From Cupriavidus pauculus (GTDB lineage: Bacteria > Pseudomonadota > Gammaproteobacteria > Burkholderiales > Burkholderiaceae): a stretch of DNA of 64,000 bases. Each line of letters opens with the position of its first letter. The stretch's first letter is position 1. The stretch lies in NCBI RefSeq assembly GCF_002858765.1, contig NZ_PJRP01000009.1:1-64000 (forward strand). Reading direction: 5' to 3'. Position numbers and translations under genes: made by a program. The notes below the pieces were generated by a model, which was not told the DNA's origin, made no database searches, and saw nothing but the letters and a program-made list of their open reading frames with translations. Positions 1 through 9,900 of the stretch are shown one piece after another.

Positions 1-1764
1 CGCGCGCTCGCGCACGGGTTCCGGCGCAGCCGCTGCCTGCTGGACGCCTGCCGCCGGGGCGGCGGGCTTCGGCGACGCCGGGGCCGCTTGCACGGGTGCC
101 GCCGTGGCGGTGGTCGCCGGGCGCGAAGCCGAAGGCGGACGCAGCGGCTGGGCCGCCGGGCGCTGGCTGGCCGCGGCGACGGCAGCGGCGCCAGCCATCG
201 GCGGCGCGCTGGCACCGGCCGGGCGCGAAGCACCCTTGCCGGCCGATCCCTGTCGAGCAGCTTCCAGGGCAGCACGCGCCGGTGACATGGCCGTGCGGCT
301 GCTGGCCGCCGGCGCGGCCGGAGCGTCAGGCATGACGGGGATTTCGGGCACAGCGGCAACCGCAGGCGCGCTGGCCATGGGCGCCGCAACGGGTTCCGCC
401 ATCGGTGCCGGCGTAGGCGGCGTAGGCGGCGTGGCGGCCCTGGCCACATCGGCAACCGGCATCTCAGCCTTTGGTGCCGCAGTCTGCGCCACGGGCGCTT
501 GCGGCGTGGCGGCCTTCGTCGGCGTGGCCACAGCAGCCTGCGCAACCGGCGCAACCGGCGCAGCGGCCATGGCACGCGGCGATGCGACCGGCGGGCTGGC
601 CGGACGCGGCCGCGCCACCGCCTGGCCGCCACCGCCCTGCCCGCCCACCGGCGCGGCAGGCGTGGCCGACGGCCGGAAGGCCAGCATGCGCAACAGCGTC
701 ATCGTGAAGCCGGCATATTCGTCCGGCGCCAGCGCAAGCTCGCTGCGGCCAAGGTTGGCAATCTGGTAGAAGAGCTGGATTTCCTGCGCGTCGAACTGGC
801 CGGCCAGGCGGCGCACGTCCGCGGCCTCGGGCCATTCGTCCTGCACCGATGCCGGCACGGCCTGCGCCAGCGCGATCTTGTGCAACAGCGAGCCCAGGTC
901 TTGCAGCGCACCGGCAAACGACAGGCTGCGGTCAGCCATCGAATCGGCAATGCCCAGCATCGTGGCGCCGTCTTCGGCGGCCAGCGCATCGAGCAACTGC
1001 ACGAGGTAACTCTGGTCGATCGCGCCCAGCATGCCGCGCACGGCGTCTTCGGACACCTGGCCGGCGCTGTAGGCGATGGCCTGGTCGGTCAGCGACAGCG
1101 CGTCGCGCATCGACCCATGGGCGGCCTGCGCCAGCAGGCGCAGCGCGTTGCCATCGTGGCTGATGCCTTCCTGGCCCAGGATATGGTCCAGGTGCGACAC
1201 GATATGCCCCGGCGGCATCTGCTTCAGGTTGAACTGCAGGCAGCGCGACAGGACGGTGACCGGAATCTTCTGCGGATCGGTCGTGGCCAGGATGAACTTG
1301 ACGTGCCCGGGCGGCTCTTCCAGCGTCTTCAGCATCGCGTTGAAGGCGTGGTTGGTCAGCATATGCACTTCGTCGATCATATAGACCTTGAAGCGGCCAA
1401 CCGTCGGCGCATAGACCGCCTTGTCGAGCAGCTGCGCCATCTCGTCGACGCCACGGTTCGACGCCGCGTCCATCTCGATATAGTCGACGAACCGCCCGCT
1501 ATCGATCTCCATGCAGGCCTTGCACTGCCCGCAGGGCTGGGCGGTGATGCCGCCGTTGCCGTCCGGGCCGGTGCAATTGAGGGCCTTGGCCAGGATCCGG
1601 GACAACGTGGTCTTGCCGACACCGCGCGTGCCGGTGAACAGGTAGGCGTGATGTAGCCGCTGCTGTTCCAGCGCATGCGTGAGCGCGCGCACCACGTGCT
1701 CCTGGCCGACCAGCGTGGTGAAATCCCGTGGGCGCCATTTGCGCGCTAGAACTTGATAACTCAT
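1..1764 (-). CDS. dnaX: DNA polymerase III subunits gamma/tau, 3' end outside window
   Basis: Clamp-loader ATPase of the replicative polymerase. The start ATG at 1764 gives an N-terminus MSYQVLARKWRPR typical of DnaX. 588 codons lie in the window with no stop, so the C-terminus is missing. Walker A GTRGVGKT is at about residues 45-52. The zinc-module cysteines are at about 64, 78, 81 and 84. Walker B DEVH is near 131-134 and the arginine-finger SRC near 173-175. After about residue 370 the protein becomes a long Ala/Pro-rich linker, as in tau subunits. No A-rich slippery heptamer for a gamma frameshift was noticed. It lies downstream of the lldP terminator, so it probably has its own promoter. 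Confidence 0.96.
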   Translation of the reverse strand, partial: MSYQVLARKWRPRDFTTLVGQEHVVRALTHALEQQRLHHAYLFTGTRGVGKTTLSRILAKALNCTGPDGNGGITAQPCGQCKACMEIDSGRFVDYIEMDAASNRGVDEMAQLLDKAVYAPTVGRFKVYMIDEVHMLTNHAFNAMLKTLEEPPGHVKFILATTDPQKIPVTVLSRCLQFNLKQMPPGHIVSHLDHILGQEGISHDGNALRLLAQAAHGSMRDALSLTDQAIAYSAGQVSEDAVRGMLGAIDQSYLVQLLDALAAEDGATMLGIADSMADRSLSFAGALQDLGSLLHKIALAQAVPASVQDEWPEAADVRRLAGQFDAQEIQLFYQIANLGRSELALAPDEYAGFTMTLLRMLAFRPSATPAAPVGGQGGGGQAVARPRPASPPVASPRAMAAAPVAPVAQAAVATPTKAATPQAPVAQTAAPKAEMPVADVARAATPPTPPTPAPMAEPVAAPMASAPAVAAVPEIPVMPDAPAAPAASSRTAMSPARAALEAARQGSAGKGASRPAGASAPPMAGAAAVAAASQRPAAQPLRPPSASRPATTATAAPVQAAPASPKPAAPAAGVQQAAAAPEPVRERA

Positions 1765-1840
1765 GGCGGCGATTGTAGCAAAAGGCGGGCCTCAGCAATC
1801 GGGAACCGGCCCGGCAAACCCTGGCCGGCCGGCGCCCACA

Positions 1841-1867
1841 AAAAAGCCCCGCCTTGGGGCGGGGCTT
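1841..1867 (-). terminator. Rho-independent terminator of lldP
   Basis: A perfect 10-bp stem (1844-1853 with 1858-1867) has a 4-nt loop. On the minus strand it is followed by a run of T. It lies 26 bp past the lldP stop. Confidence 0.85.
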
Positions 1868-1892
1868 CGTGTCACATCGGGCTGGCCAGCCG

Positions 1893-3569
1893 TCAGTGAA
1901 TCACCATTTGCGTGAACGGATGCACATACGCCTGCAGCGTCACGAACAGGCCGACCAGGATGGCCAGCGAGATCGAGTGGAAGAACACATAGCGCAGGAT
2001 CTCGCCCTCGTGGCCGTACCACTTGGTGGCCGTGGACGCCACCACGATCGATTGTGCGTCGATCATCTTGCCCATCACGCCACCGGAGCTGTTGGCGGCC
2101 GCCATCAGCGTCGGCGACAGGCCCAGCTGCTCGGCCGTGGTCTTCTGCAGGCCGCCGAACAGCACGTTCGACGCCGTGTCCGAGCCCGTCAGCGCCACAC
2201 CCAGCCAGCCCAGCATCGTGCCGAACAGCGGGTACAGCACGCCGGTCTGGGCAAACGCCAGGCCCAGCGTGGCGTCCAGGCCCGAGTAGCGGGTCAGGTA
2301 GCCGATGCCGAACATCGCGCAGATCGTCAGCAGCGAATAGCGCACGAGCTTGATGGTTTCCCAGTATTCCTTGAACAGGCGCGGGATCGAGTAGCCCATC
2401 AGCAGGCCGCCCACCACCGCCGACACCAGAATGCCGGTGCCCGCCATCGACAGCACGTTGAAGCTGAACACGGCGCCTTCGGCGATTTCCTTCGGCACCA
2501 CCGGCGGGCCCTTGATAATGGCCTTGTCCAGGCCCGGAATCGGGTACTTCCACTGCCAGAGGCCGTCCATCAGCTTCTTGAACTCCGGAACGCCCCAGAC
2601 AAACACGAACACGGTCAGGATCACCCACGGCATCCAAGCCTTGACCACCGAGATGCCGGCCGAAGCGGCCGTGGCACGGGCCTCGGCCTCGATGGCTTCG
2701 GGATGGTCGACCTTCGAGTCGTCGTGGCGGCCCAGGATACGCGTGGACGTCCAGATTTCCTTCGGTTGCCAGATCTTCAGGAAGCCGGTCAGGCAGCCCA
2801 TCGAGATCAGCGCCGAGATCACGTCCACCAGCCACGGGCCGTGGAAGTTCGACACCAGGAACTGCGGCACCGCGAAGCTGACGCCCGCCACCAGGATGGC
2901 CGGCCAGATCGCCAGCATGCCGCGGAAGCCCGCGAACGCCCAGATCAGCCAGAACGGCACCAGCACCGAGAAGAACGGCAGCTGGCGGCCGATCATCGCG
3001 GAAAGCTGCACCTGCTCGATGCCCGTCACCGACGACAGGCCGATGATCGGTGCGCCCAGCGCGCCGAATGCCACCGGCGCGGTGTTGGCGATCAGCGCCA
3101 GGCCCGACGCGGCCAGCGGCGAGAAGCCCAGGCCGATCAGGATGGCACCGGTCACGGCCACCGGCGTGCCGAAACCGGCCGCGCCCTCGAAGAATGCGCC
3201 AAAGCTGAAGGCCACCAGCAGCAGTTGCAGGCGGCGATCCTCGGTCACGCCGGAGATCGAGTTCTGCAACACCTTGAATGACCCGTTTATCGTGGTCAGC
3301 CGGTGCAGGAAGATGATATTGAGGACGATCCAGCCAATCGGGAACAAGCCGGACACGATGCCGAGCCCCGCCGCCTTGCCGGCCATGGCCGCCGGCATGC
3401 CGAACACGAACGACGCGACGACGATACCCACTACCAGCGCCAGGCCGGCCGCCAGGTGCGCCTGCATATGAAAGAACGCCAGCGCGGCAAGCAGCACGGC
3501 GACCGGAACCCCTGCAGCAATGGTCGAAAGCGCCATGCTGCCTAGCGGGTCATAGACTTGACTCCACAC
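1893..3569 (-). CDS. lldP: L-lactate permease
   Basis: Lactate/proton symporter of the inner membrane (LctP family), 558 residues with about a dozen hydrophobic segments. The chosen start is GTG at 3569 (VWSQVYDPLG), because a strong AGGAGG sits 8 nt upstream at 3578-3583. Longer in-frame starts up to 3713 run through non-coding-looking sequence. The conserved LctP stretch around GAAGFGTPVAVTGAIL is present. No lactate dehydrogenase gene is adjacent, so it looks monocistronic. The family is certain. Glycolate could be an additional substrate, as in Escherichia coli LldP/GlcA. Confidence 0.93.
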   Translation of the reverse strand: MWSQVYDPLGSMALSTIAAGVPVAVLLAALAFFHMQAHLAAGLALVVGIVVASFVFGMPAAMAGKAAGLGIVSGLFPIGWIVLNIIFLHRLTTINGSFKVLQNSISGVTEDRRLQLLLVAFSFGAFFEGAAGFGTPVAVTGAILIGLGFSPLAASGLALIANTAPVAFGALGAPIIGLSSVTGIEQVQLSAMIGRQLPFFSVLVPFWLIWAFAGFRGMLAIWPAILVAGVSFAVPQFLVSNFHGPWLVDVISALISMGCLTGFLKIWQPKEIWTSTRILGRHDDSKVDHPEAIEAEARATAASAGISVVKAWMPWVILTVFVFVWGVPEFKKLMDGLWQWKYPIPGLDKAIIKGPPVVPKEIAEGAVFSFNVLSMAGTGILVSAVVGGLLMGYSIPRLFKEYWETIKLVRYSLLTICAMFGIGYLTRYSGLDATLGLAFAQTGVLYPLFGTMLGWLGVALTGSDTASNVLFGGLQKTTAEQLGLSPTLMAAANSSGGVMGKMIDAQSIVVASTATKWYGHEGEILRYVFFHSISLAILVGLFVTLQAYVHPFTQMVIH

Positions 3570-3905
3570 GATTGAATCCTCCTCTGGTTGATACGGCTGC
3601 CTGCCTCTGACGGGCCTGGACCTCCGGACGACATATGCCCCACCGAGCGACGCAAGCGCCGCCCGCCGGACAGAAAGGGGATTGTAAGGACGGGTTCCCG
3701 GCTCACCGCCCAAAATCCGGTCATCGACCCGATGAACCGGATTCAGGGATCAGGGTTTATTCGGGGGCAGTCTGGTGCACCTCACATCCTCGCGCGCAGC
3801 GTACTCCTTAAAACGATCGTTCGATATAGGTGATGTGATGGAGGCGCGGCCCAAATCGATGCACGGCTGTGCATCCTGGGCCGCACCTTGCCGGCAGGTG
3901 CCGGA
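3570..3905. other. Intergenic region between nrdJ and lldP with dyads
   Basis: No gene is seen in these 336 bp. They contain a minus-strand TACAAT (3686-3681) that could be an lldP -10, although no good -35 was found. There is an imperfect dyad at 3714-3743 with 8-bp outer arms. A nested hairpin at 3846-3884 just past the nrdJ stop has no T run, so it may be a processing or Rho-associated hairpin. Confidence 0.5.
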
Positions 3906-6410
3906 TCAGCCGCACTCGCCCACGTAGCCGCAGTTGGCGCACTTGGCGCAGCCGTCGACCTTGTGCAGGGCATGCGCGCCACACTCGGGGCAGGGCTTGC
4001 CGGTGCCAATGCCGGTCACGGCCGTGGCGGCCTGGGCGGGCGCCGTCGGCCGGGCCAGTATCACCGCCGCCTCGCCGCCGTCGCGCCGGGCCAGCCGGGC
4101 CGCCAGCGCAGTCACGGGCACCTGACCGCCCTCGTCATCCAGGAAGCCACGCTTGATGAGGATGCGCTGTAGCGCATAGCTCAACGCCGCCACCTCGGAG
4201 TCATGGAAACGCGGCACCTCGGTGCCGTCCTGCCGCACCACCGATCCATAGCGCACGGTGCCCTTGTCCCACACCACATTGCGCATGTCGGCCAGCGCCT
4301 TGGCGATCGGGCCGCCCGAGCGCGCCACCATCGACAGCAGCCGCATCGTCGACGTGATCCACTGCTGCCCCTCGCTGCGCTGGCCGGCCGGCATGAAGAA
4401 CTCGATCGGCCGTTCGATCGTCACAGGCTGGCCGTCCACCGTGCCCGCGACGCGCATGAAGTTGACGGTCAGATAGACGGTCTTGTGGCCTTCGTAGGTC
4501 AGGTATTCGACCTTCGAGGTCACGCCTTCGAGGTCACCCAGCGGACGGCTGCCGAACAGCCGCGTGAGCGGATCGTCGCCGTTCTGCAGCGCACCCGGCG
4601 CAGTCGCGGCCCCGGGCGCCTCGGCCGCCGGCGCCACCGACAGCACGGCGCCCAGCACCTGATTGGGCCGGTAGGTGGCCAGCCCCTTCAGGCCGGCCTT
4701 CCAGGCTTCCAGGTACAGGTGTCGGAAGGCCTCGTACGGATAGTCCTCCGGCACGTTCACGGTCTTGCTGATGCTGGTGTCGATGTACGGCTGCACGGCT
4801 TCCAGCATCCGCATATGATCCAGCGCCGACATCTGCAGCGCCGTAACGAAGCTGTCCGGCAGGCGGTCCATGTCCCCGCCCATATGCCGATACCGTCGCC
4901 AGGCGTGGTCGGCCACCTCGAACGTGCGATAGCTGTCGTCCGGCATGCGCTTGCGGCGGTTGTACGTCCACGAGAACGCAGGTTCGATACCGTTCGACGC
5001 GTTGTCCGCGAACGCCAGCGTGATGGTGCCCGTCGGCGCGATCGACAGCAGGTGCGAATTGCGCAGCCCGTGCGTGCGAATGGCATCGCGCACGGCGTCC
5101 GGCAGGCGGCTGACAAAGCCGCCGCGCAGATAGTCGTCGGCATCGAACAGCGGGAAGGCGCCCTTCTCGTCGGCCAGTTCCACCGACGCCAGGTACGCGT
5201 GATCGCGCATCGATTCGGATATCCGGCCCGCCAGCGCGCGGGCCGCGTCGGTGTCGTAACGCAGCCCCAGCATCACCAGCGCGCTGCCCAGCCCCAGGAA
5301 GCCCAGCCCGATGCGGCGCTTGGCCTGTGCCTCGGCCTGCTGTTCGGGCAGCGGCCAGAAGGTGACGTCGAGCACGTTGTCGAGCATGCGCGTGGACACC
5401 CGCACGACCTCGGCAAATGCGGCGAAGTCGAAGCTGGCCGCGTCGGTGAACGGCTGGCGCACGAAGCGCGTCAGGTTGATCGACCCCAGGCAGCAGCAGC
5501 CATACGACGGCAGCGGCTGCTCGGCGCACGGGTTGGTGGCCTCGATCGTCTCGCAGTAATAGAGGTTGTTGTCGGCATTGATGCGCGACAGGAACAGGAT
5601 GCCCGGCTCGGCGTGGTCGTAGGTGGCCTGCATGACCTGGTCCCACAGCCGGCGCGCCGGTACCCGCCGATATACCCACTGGCCATCGTCGCGCCGGTAG
5701 GCGCCGGCCGCGATCACGTCCATGCCCGGCTCGGCCTCGTGCACCAGTTCGATCTCCTCATCGGCCTCCACGGCCCGCATGAAGGCATCGGTGACGCCAA
5801 TCGAGATATTGAAGTTGGTTAGGTCGCCGCGATCCTTGGCGTGGATGAAGCTCTCGATGTCGGGATGGTCGCAGCGCAGCACGCCCATCTGCGCCCCGCG
5901 CCGCGCGCCGGCCGACTCCACCGTGGCACACGACGCATCGAACACCTTCATGAACGACACCGGCCCCGACGCCCGCGAATGCGTGGCGCGCACCAGCGCG
6001 CCGCCGGGCCGGATCGACGAGAAGTCATAACCCACCCCGCCGCCGCGCCGCATGGTTTCTGCGGCCTGCGCCACGGCCGTGTAGATACTGGGCTTGCCGC
6101 TGCGGGATTCCGACACCGAATCGCCCACGGGTTGCACGAAGCAGTTGATCAGCGTGGCCTGGATACCCGTACCGGCGGCGGAGTTGATACGCCCGGCCGG
6201 CACGAAGCCGTTTTCCAGCGCCCAGAGGAAGCGCGCGGCCCAGGTGTCACGATGATCGGCCGGCTCGACGTCGGCCAGCGCACGCGCCACACGGCGACGC
6301 ACATCGTCGATGCTGCGCTCCTCGCCCTTGGCGTATTTTTCCTGAAGAACTTCAATGGAGATGTCTTGCGGCACGAGTGCGCCGCGGAGGATCTGGTCGT
6401 TTGCGTTCAT
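3906..6410 (-). CDS. nrdJ: Adenosylcobalamin-dependent (class II) ribonucleotide reductase
   Basis: Reduces ribonucleotides to deoxyribonucleotides using a cobalamin-derived radical, so it needs no oxygen. Start ATG at 6410 ([10 protein letters not shown]) gives 834 residues. Upstream in-frame codons to 6482 read as non-coding. The central NPCAEQPL...[11 protein letters not shown] segment near residue 295 is diagnostic for NrdJ. The C-terminus has a cysteine-rich tail with CPEC, CAKCANC and a final C within the last 28 residues, as expected for the redox-active/zinc end of this family. No cobalamin riboswitch core was recognised upstream. It is divergent from the SRP RNA gene. Confidence 0.95.
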   Translation of the reverse strand: MNANDQILRGALVPQDISIEVLQEKYAKGEERSIDDVRRRVARALADVEPADHRDTWAARFLWALENGFVPAGRINSAAGTGIQATLINCFVQPVGDSVSESRSGKPSIYTAVAQAAETMRRGGGVGYDFSSIRPGGALVRATHSRASGPVSFMKVFDASCATVESAGARRGAQMGVLRCDHPDIESFIHAKDRGDLTNFNISIGVTDAFMRAVEADEEIELVHEAEPGMDVIAAGAYRRDDGQWVYRRVPARRLWDQVMQATYDHAEPGILFLSRINADNNLYYCETIEATNPCAEQPLPSYGCCCLGSINLTRFVRQPFTDAASFDFAAFAEVVRVSTRMLDNVLDVTFWPLPEQQAEAQAKRRIGLGFLGLGSALVMLGLRYDTDAARALAGRISESMRDHAYLASVELADEKGAFPLFDADDYLRGGFVSRLPDAVRDAIRTHGLRNSHLLSIAPTGTITLAFADNASNGIEPAFSWTYNRRKRMPDDSYRTFEVADHAWRRYRHMGGDMDRLPDSFVTALQMSALDHMRMLEAVQPYIDTSISKTVNVPEDYPYEAFRHLYLEAWKAGLKGLATYRPNQVLGAVLSVAPAAEAPGAATAPGALQNGDDPLTRLFGSRPLGDLEGVTSKVEYLTYEGHKTVYLTVNFMRVAGTVDGQPVTIERPIEFFMPAGQRSEGQQWITSTMRLLSMVARSGGPIAKALADMRNVVWDKGTVRYGSVVRQDGTEVPRFHDSEVAALSYALQRILIKRGFLDDEGGQVPVTALAARLARRDGGEAAVILARPTAPAQAATAVTGIGTGKPCPECGAHALHKVDGCAKCANCGYVGECG

Positions 6411-6531
6411 GCCCCAACCTGTCTGGATGAAAAGTCGGCTGAAAATGCCGTCCGCCATGCTGCCAGCATGGCCAGGCGACACCCCGGTATCAGATCAAAC
6501 TCCCGTCGAACAACCTCGTAGAACAACGAAA

Positions 6532-6562
6532 TTGGAAACGTTGCGCCAGGTTGGGTTACAAT
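6532..6562 (+). promoter_or_regulatory. Promoter of the SRP RNA gene
   Basis: A TTGGAA (6532-6537) and a TACAAT (6557-6562) are separated by 19 bp. The predicted RNA 5' end at 6570 lies 8 bp downstream, as expected for a transcription start. Confidence 0.6.
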
Positions 6563-6569
6563 GCCGGTC

Positions 6570-6667
6570 GGACGGGCCTCCTCGCATGGCGGCGCGGTCA
6601 ACCTGGTCAGGTCGGGAACGAAGCAGCCACAGCCGTTTTCCACCAGTGCCGAGGGTCAGGCTCGTCC
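6570..6667 (+). ncRNA. ffs: 4.5S signal recognition particle RNA (bacterial small type)
   Basis: The RNA partner of Ffh in co-translational membrane targeting. The conserved apical domain reads GGTCAGGTCGGGAACGAAGC (6609-6628), with the matching strand carrying the GCCGAGGGTCAGG element. The 5' end GGACGGGCC pairs with the 3' end GGCTCGTCC over 9 bp, which fixes a length of about 98 nt. A pyrimidine-rich stretch follows, but no classical terminator hairpin was found. Confidence 0.93.
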
Positions 6668-6915
6668 CCCTTCTTCCTGCTTTATCTTTCTTCGCGCGAC
6701 GTTCTTCGCGAAAATTCCACGAAATTGATGCTTTCCTGCCTAATGGCGGGATACGGGCGTTCGTGCGCCACACGATGATGAGCCGCGCGCCGAAACGCCC
6801 GGCCCGGCCTCGCCCCCGCCGCGCGGGCGGGGGGCGCAAACCTGCGGAATCGAAATAGCAGCGCCTGAATAGCAACGCCCAAACAGCAACGCCTATTCTG
6901 CGCCTCTTTTCCAGA
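6668..6915. other. Intergenic region after ffs and addA, with a 14-bp repeat
   Basis: No gene was recognised. Three imperfect 14-bp units with core AGCARCGCC lie in tandem at 6854-6867, 6868-6881 and 6882-6895, just past the addA stop. A GC-only hairpin near 6818-6838 lacks a T run. Confidence 0.5.
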
Positions 6916-9900
6916 TCAGAACAACGACCCCTGCTGCGTCGTGGCGATTGGCACCGGCGACCGTGACGGCGCCGTGGCGCGCAGCACATCCGCATCGATC
7001 CACTCCCCGGCGGCCGTTGCCACGCCGGCGTCGATCCGCTTGCCCGGGAAGACCGGCTGCACCGCCGCCACGTAGCGCGCCAACTGCGCGCCATAGGCCG
7101 CGTGCTCCTGCGGCAGCAGGCGCTGCTTGTAGTCGATGATGACCACCCGGTCGTCGAACTCCACCAGCCTGTCGATCCGCAGCAGACGGCCCCGGCCATC
7201 GTAGAGTTCCACCTCGTTGCGCGCCGACACCGCGTCGGGGGCGAACAGCAGCGGCCGCAACGCAGGCGCCGCCAGCATGGCGTGCAGGTCGGCCACCGCC
7301 GCTTCGGCCTGCCGCTGCCAGCGCTCGCGTGCCTGGGGCGCGCCCGCCCCGGCCAGCGGGAACCAGCGCATCACGGTGGCGGCGTCCGGCACGCCGGCAT
7401 AGACGTCCGGGTAGCGCGTCAGCCGCTCCAGCAGCGCGTGCACCAGTTCGCCATGCGCGGCGGCCTCGGCGTCGAACACGGTGGCTTCGGCTTCGTCCTC
7501 GAAGGCGCCCTCGGTTGATTCCGCCTCCCCTTCCGCTGCTCCATCGGCCACCCCATCTGCCACCGCGTCAGCCGCATCGCGATAACGCAGCCGAAAATCG
7601 GTGTAGCGCACGCGCTCGCTGGCCGCGCTGAACGTATCGGCGGCCGCGACTTCGGCCTCGGGATAGGCCGTCACCTCGTCACCGATGCCCGCCCCGGCCA
7701 GCCGCACGTACCAGCTGCCGGCGATCTCGGCGCCGTTGGCCTCTTCCTTCGCGGCCTTGCTGGCACGGCCTTTGACGCCGCTGACCAGCAGGCCCTGCTG
7801 CGCACGCGTCATGGCCACGTAGAGCAGGTTCCAGTTCTCGCGCTCGGCCAGTGCGGCTTCGGCCTCGAACATCGGCGCGCGCGCCAGTCCGCGCTCGCTG
7901 CGCTTGCCGTAGGCCGAGAAATGCCGTGGCGCCAGCGATGCCGGCGGCCAGTCCACCAGGATGCCGCCGCGGTCGGCGGCCGGATCGCTGTGGTTGGCAT
8001 CGAGCAGCACCACGAACGGTGCCTCCAGGCCCTTGGCCGCATGCACGGTCAGGATATGCACGGCGTCGAGCTGGCTGTCGCCGGCATCGTCGGGCTCGGC
8101 CTCGGTGTCTTCCACGCCCTCGCCCATGCCACCCTCGTCGGGGCTTTCGTCCTCGTCGCCGCGCCGTATCTCCTGCAGCTCGTCGATGAACTTCGGCAGG
8201 CTCGGGTAGCGGCCGCCGTCGAGGTCGAGCGACAGCTTCAGGAAGGCATCCAGATTGGCCAGCACCTGCTCGCGGATGGCCGACGGCGCAGCCTCCGCGT
8301 AGCGGCGGCGCACCTCGCCGTGGTGATAGATATGGTCGATCAGGTCATGCACGGGCTTGTGCGGCGCCAGCGCCAGCCAGGCGCGCAGCCGGGCGATGCC
8401 GGTGCGCAGCGCGTCCGACACATGCTCGGGCAGCCCAGTCGCGATGCGCGACCACCAGCCGCCCTCGCCTTCGATCATCGCCAGCAGGATCAGGTCGTCG
8501 TCGGTGGCGCCCACGATCGGGCTCTTGAGCACGTGCGCCAGATCGAGATCGGATTCCGGCGTCATCAGGAACGCCAGCAGCGCCGAGATATCGAGCGCTT
8601 CCAGCGTGGTCAGCAGACCGCCCCGGCGCGGGCTCAGGCACGGGATGCCGGCTTCGCGCAGCGCGCGCTCGTAGTCAGGCAGGTACGTCTTGCGGCGCAC
8701 CAGCAGGTGCATGTCGCGCCAGGTGGCGGGCCGCGACACATCCCCCTCGCGCACGGGCACCTGCTCGCGCAGATAGTGCAGCCAGGCGGCCACGCGGCGG
8801 CCTTCCTCGAAGCGCAGCGAATCCCCCTGCTGCACGCGCGGCTGCGTCAGCGTATCGCGATGGCCGTCACCGTCGGGCTGATCGTCGTCGGCACCCGCTG
8901 CCTCGTCGGCTGCGCTGGCGGCGTCCTCGGCCTCGACCAGCGGCAGCAGCCAGATGGGTCCGCCCGGATCCTTCAGCGCCGTGGTCTGCGTCTCGTAGAG
9001 CGGATAGCGGCCGTCGGCGCGGGCGTGATCGAACACGGCGTTGACCCAGTCCAGCACCTCGGGGCGATTGCGGCGCGTGCGGTTGGTGCGCAGCACCGTG
9101 GCACGGAAGTCCGCCTGCAGCATGTCGCGCGCGGCATCGAACAGGCGCGCATCGGCGCGGCGAAAGCGATAGATCGACTGCTTGGGGTCCCCCACCAGGA
9201 ACACGGTCGGCTTGTCGCCCAGGCCCTGGTAGCCGGCCAGCCAGCCCTGCAGGATGCGCCATTGCAGCGGGTTGGTGTCCTGGAATTCGTCGAGCAGCAG
9301 ATGGCGATAGCGCGCATCGAGCCGCACCTGCAGATAGGTGGCGGTTTCCTCGTCGGCCATCAGCCGGGCAGCCAGCCATTCCAGATCGGCGAAATCCATC
9401 GCGCGCTGCTCACCCTTGTAGCGCTGGTAGCGCTCCAGCAGCGCATCTCCCAGCCGATACAGCGCCAGGTTGATGGCCAGCACGGCGGCCTCGCAGCGCC
9501 GCGCGGCAATGTCGTCGAGCCGCGCGCAATGGTCGGCCACGCGGGCGATCAGGCCTTCGGCGCCGCCTTCGCCGCCACAGACCTTGACCAGCGCCGTGGT
9601 GGCCTTCATCGCGCGCGGCTTGCCGGCGTCGGTGAAGAACGCGGCGCGCAGCTGGCCGAAGGCGTGCGTGGCGGCGTCGCCTGGCGCGGCACCGGCATCG
9701 CGCCAGGCCCGGATCGCGCGCAGGCCGTCCACCAGCCGCGACGCGTGGGTCTGCTCGGTCTTGCCGGCCCGGCCCAGGGTCAGCGCCAGCTGGGCGCAAT
9801 CCTCAAGCCAGTCGTCATCGGCCAGCGCCTCCACCAGCACGTCGATGGTCGCGTCATCGCCAAGATCATGGGTCAGCCGCTGCGCCGCATCGCCGTCATG

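Noticed and set aside
1..1764. Programmed frameshift site in dnaX
   Set aside because: No A-rich heptamer followed by a stem was seen in the visible part of the gene.
6411..6569. Cobalamin riboswitch before nrdJ
   Set aside because: None of the conserved boxes could be found on reading. Only a simple 9-bp hairpin is present.
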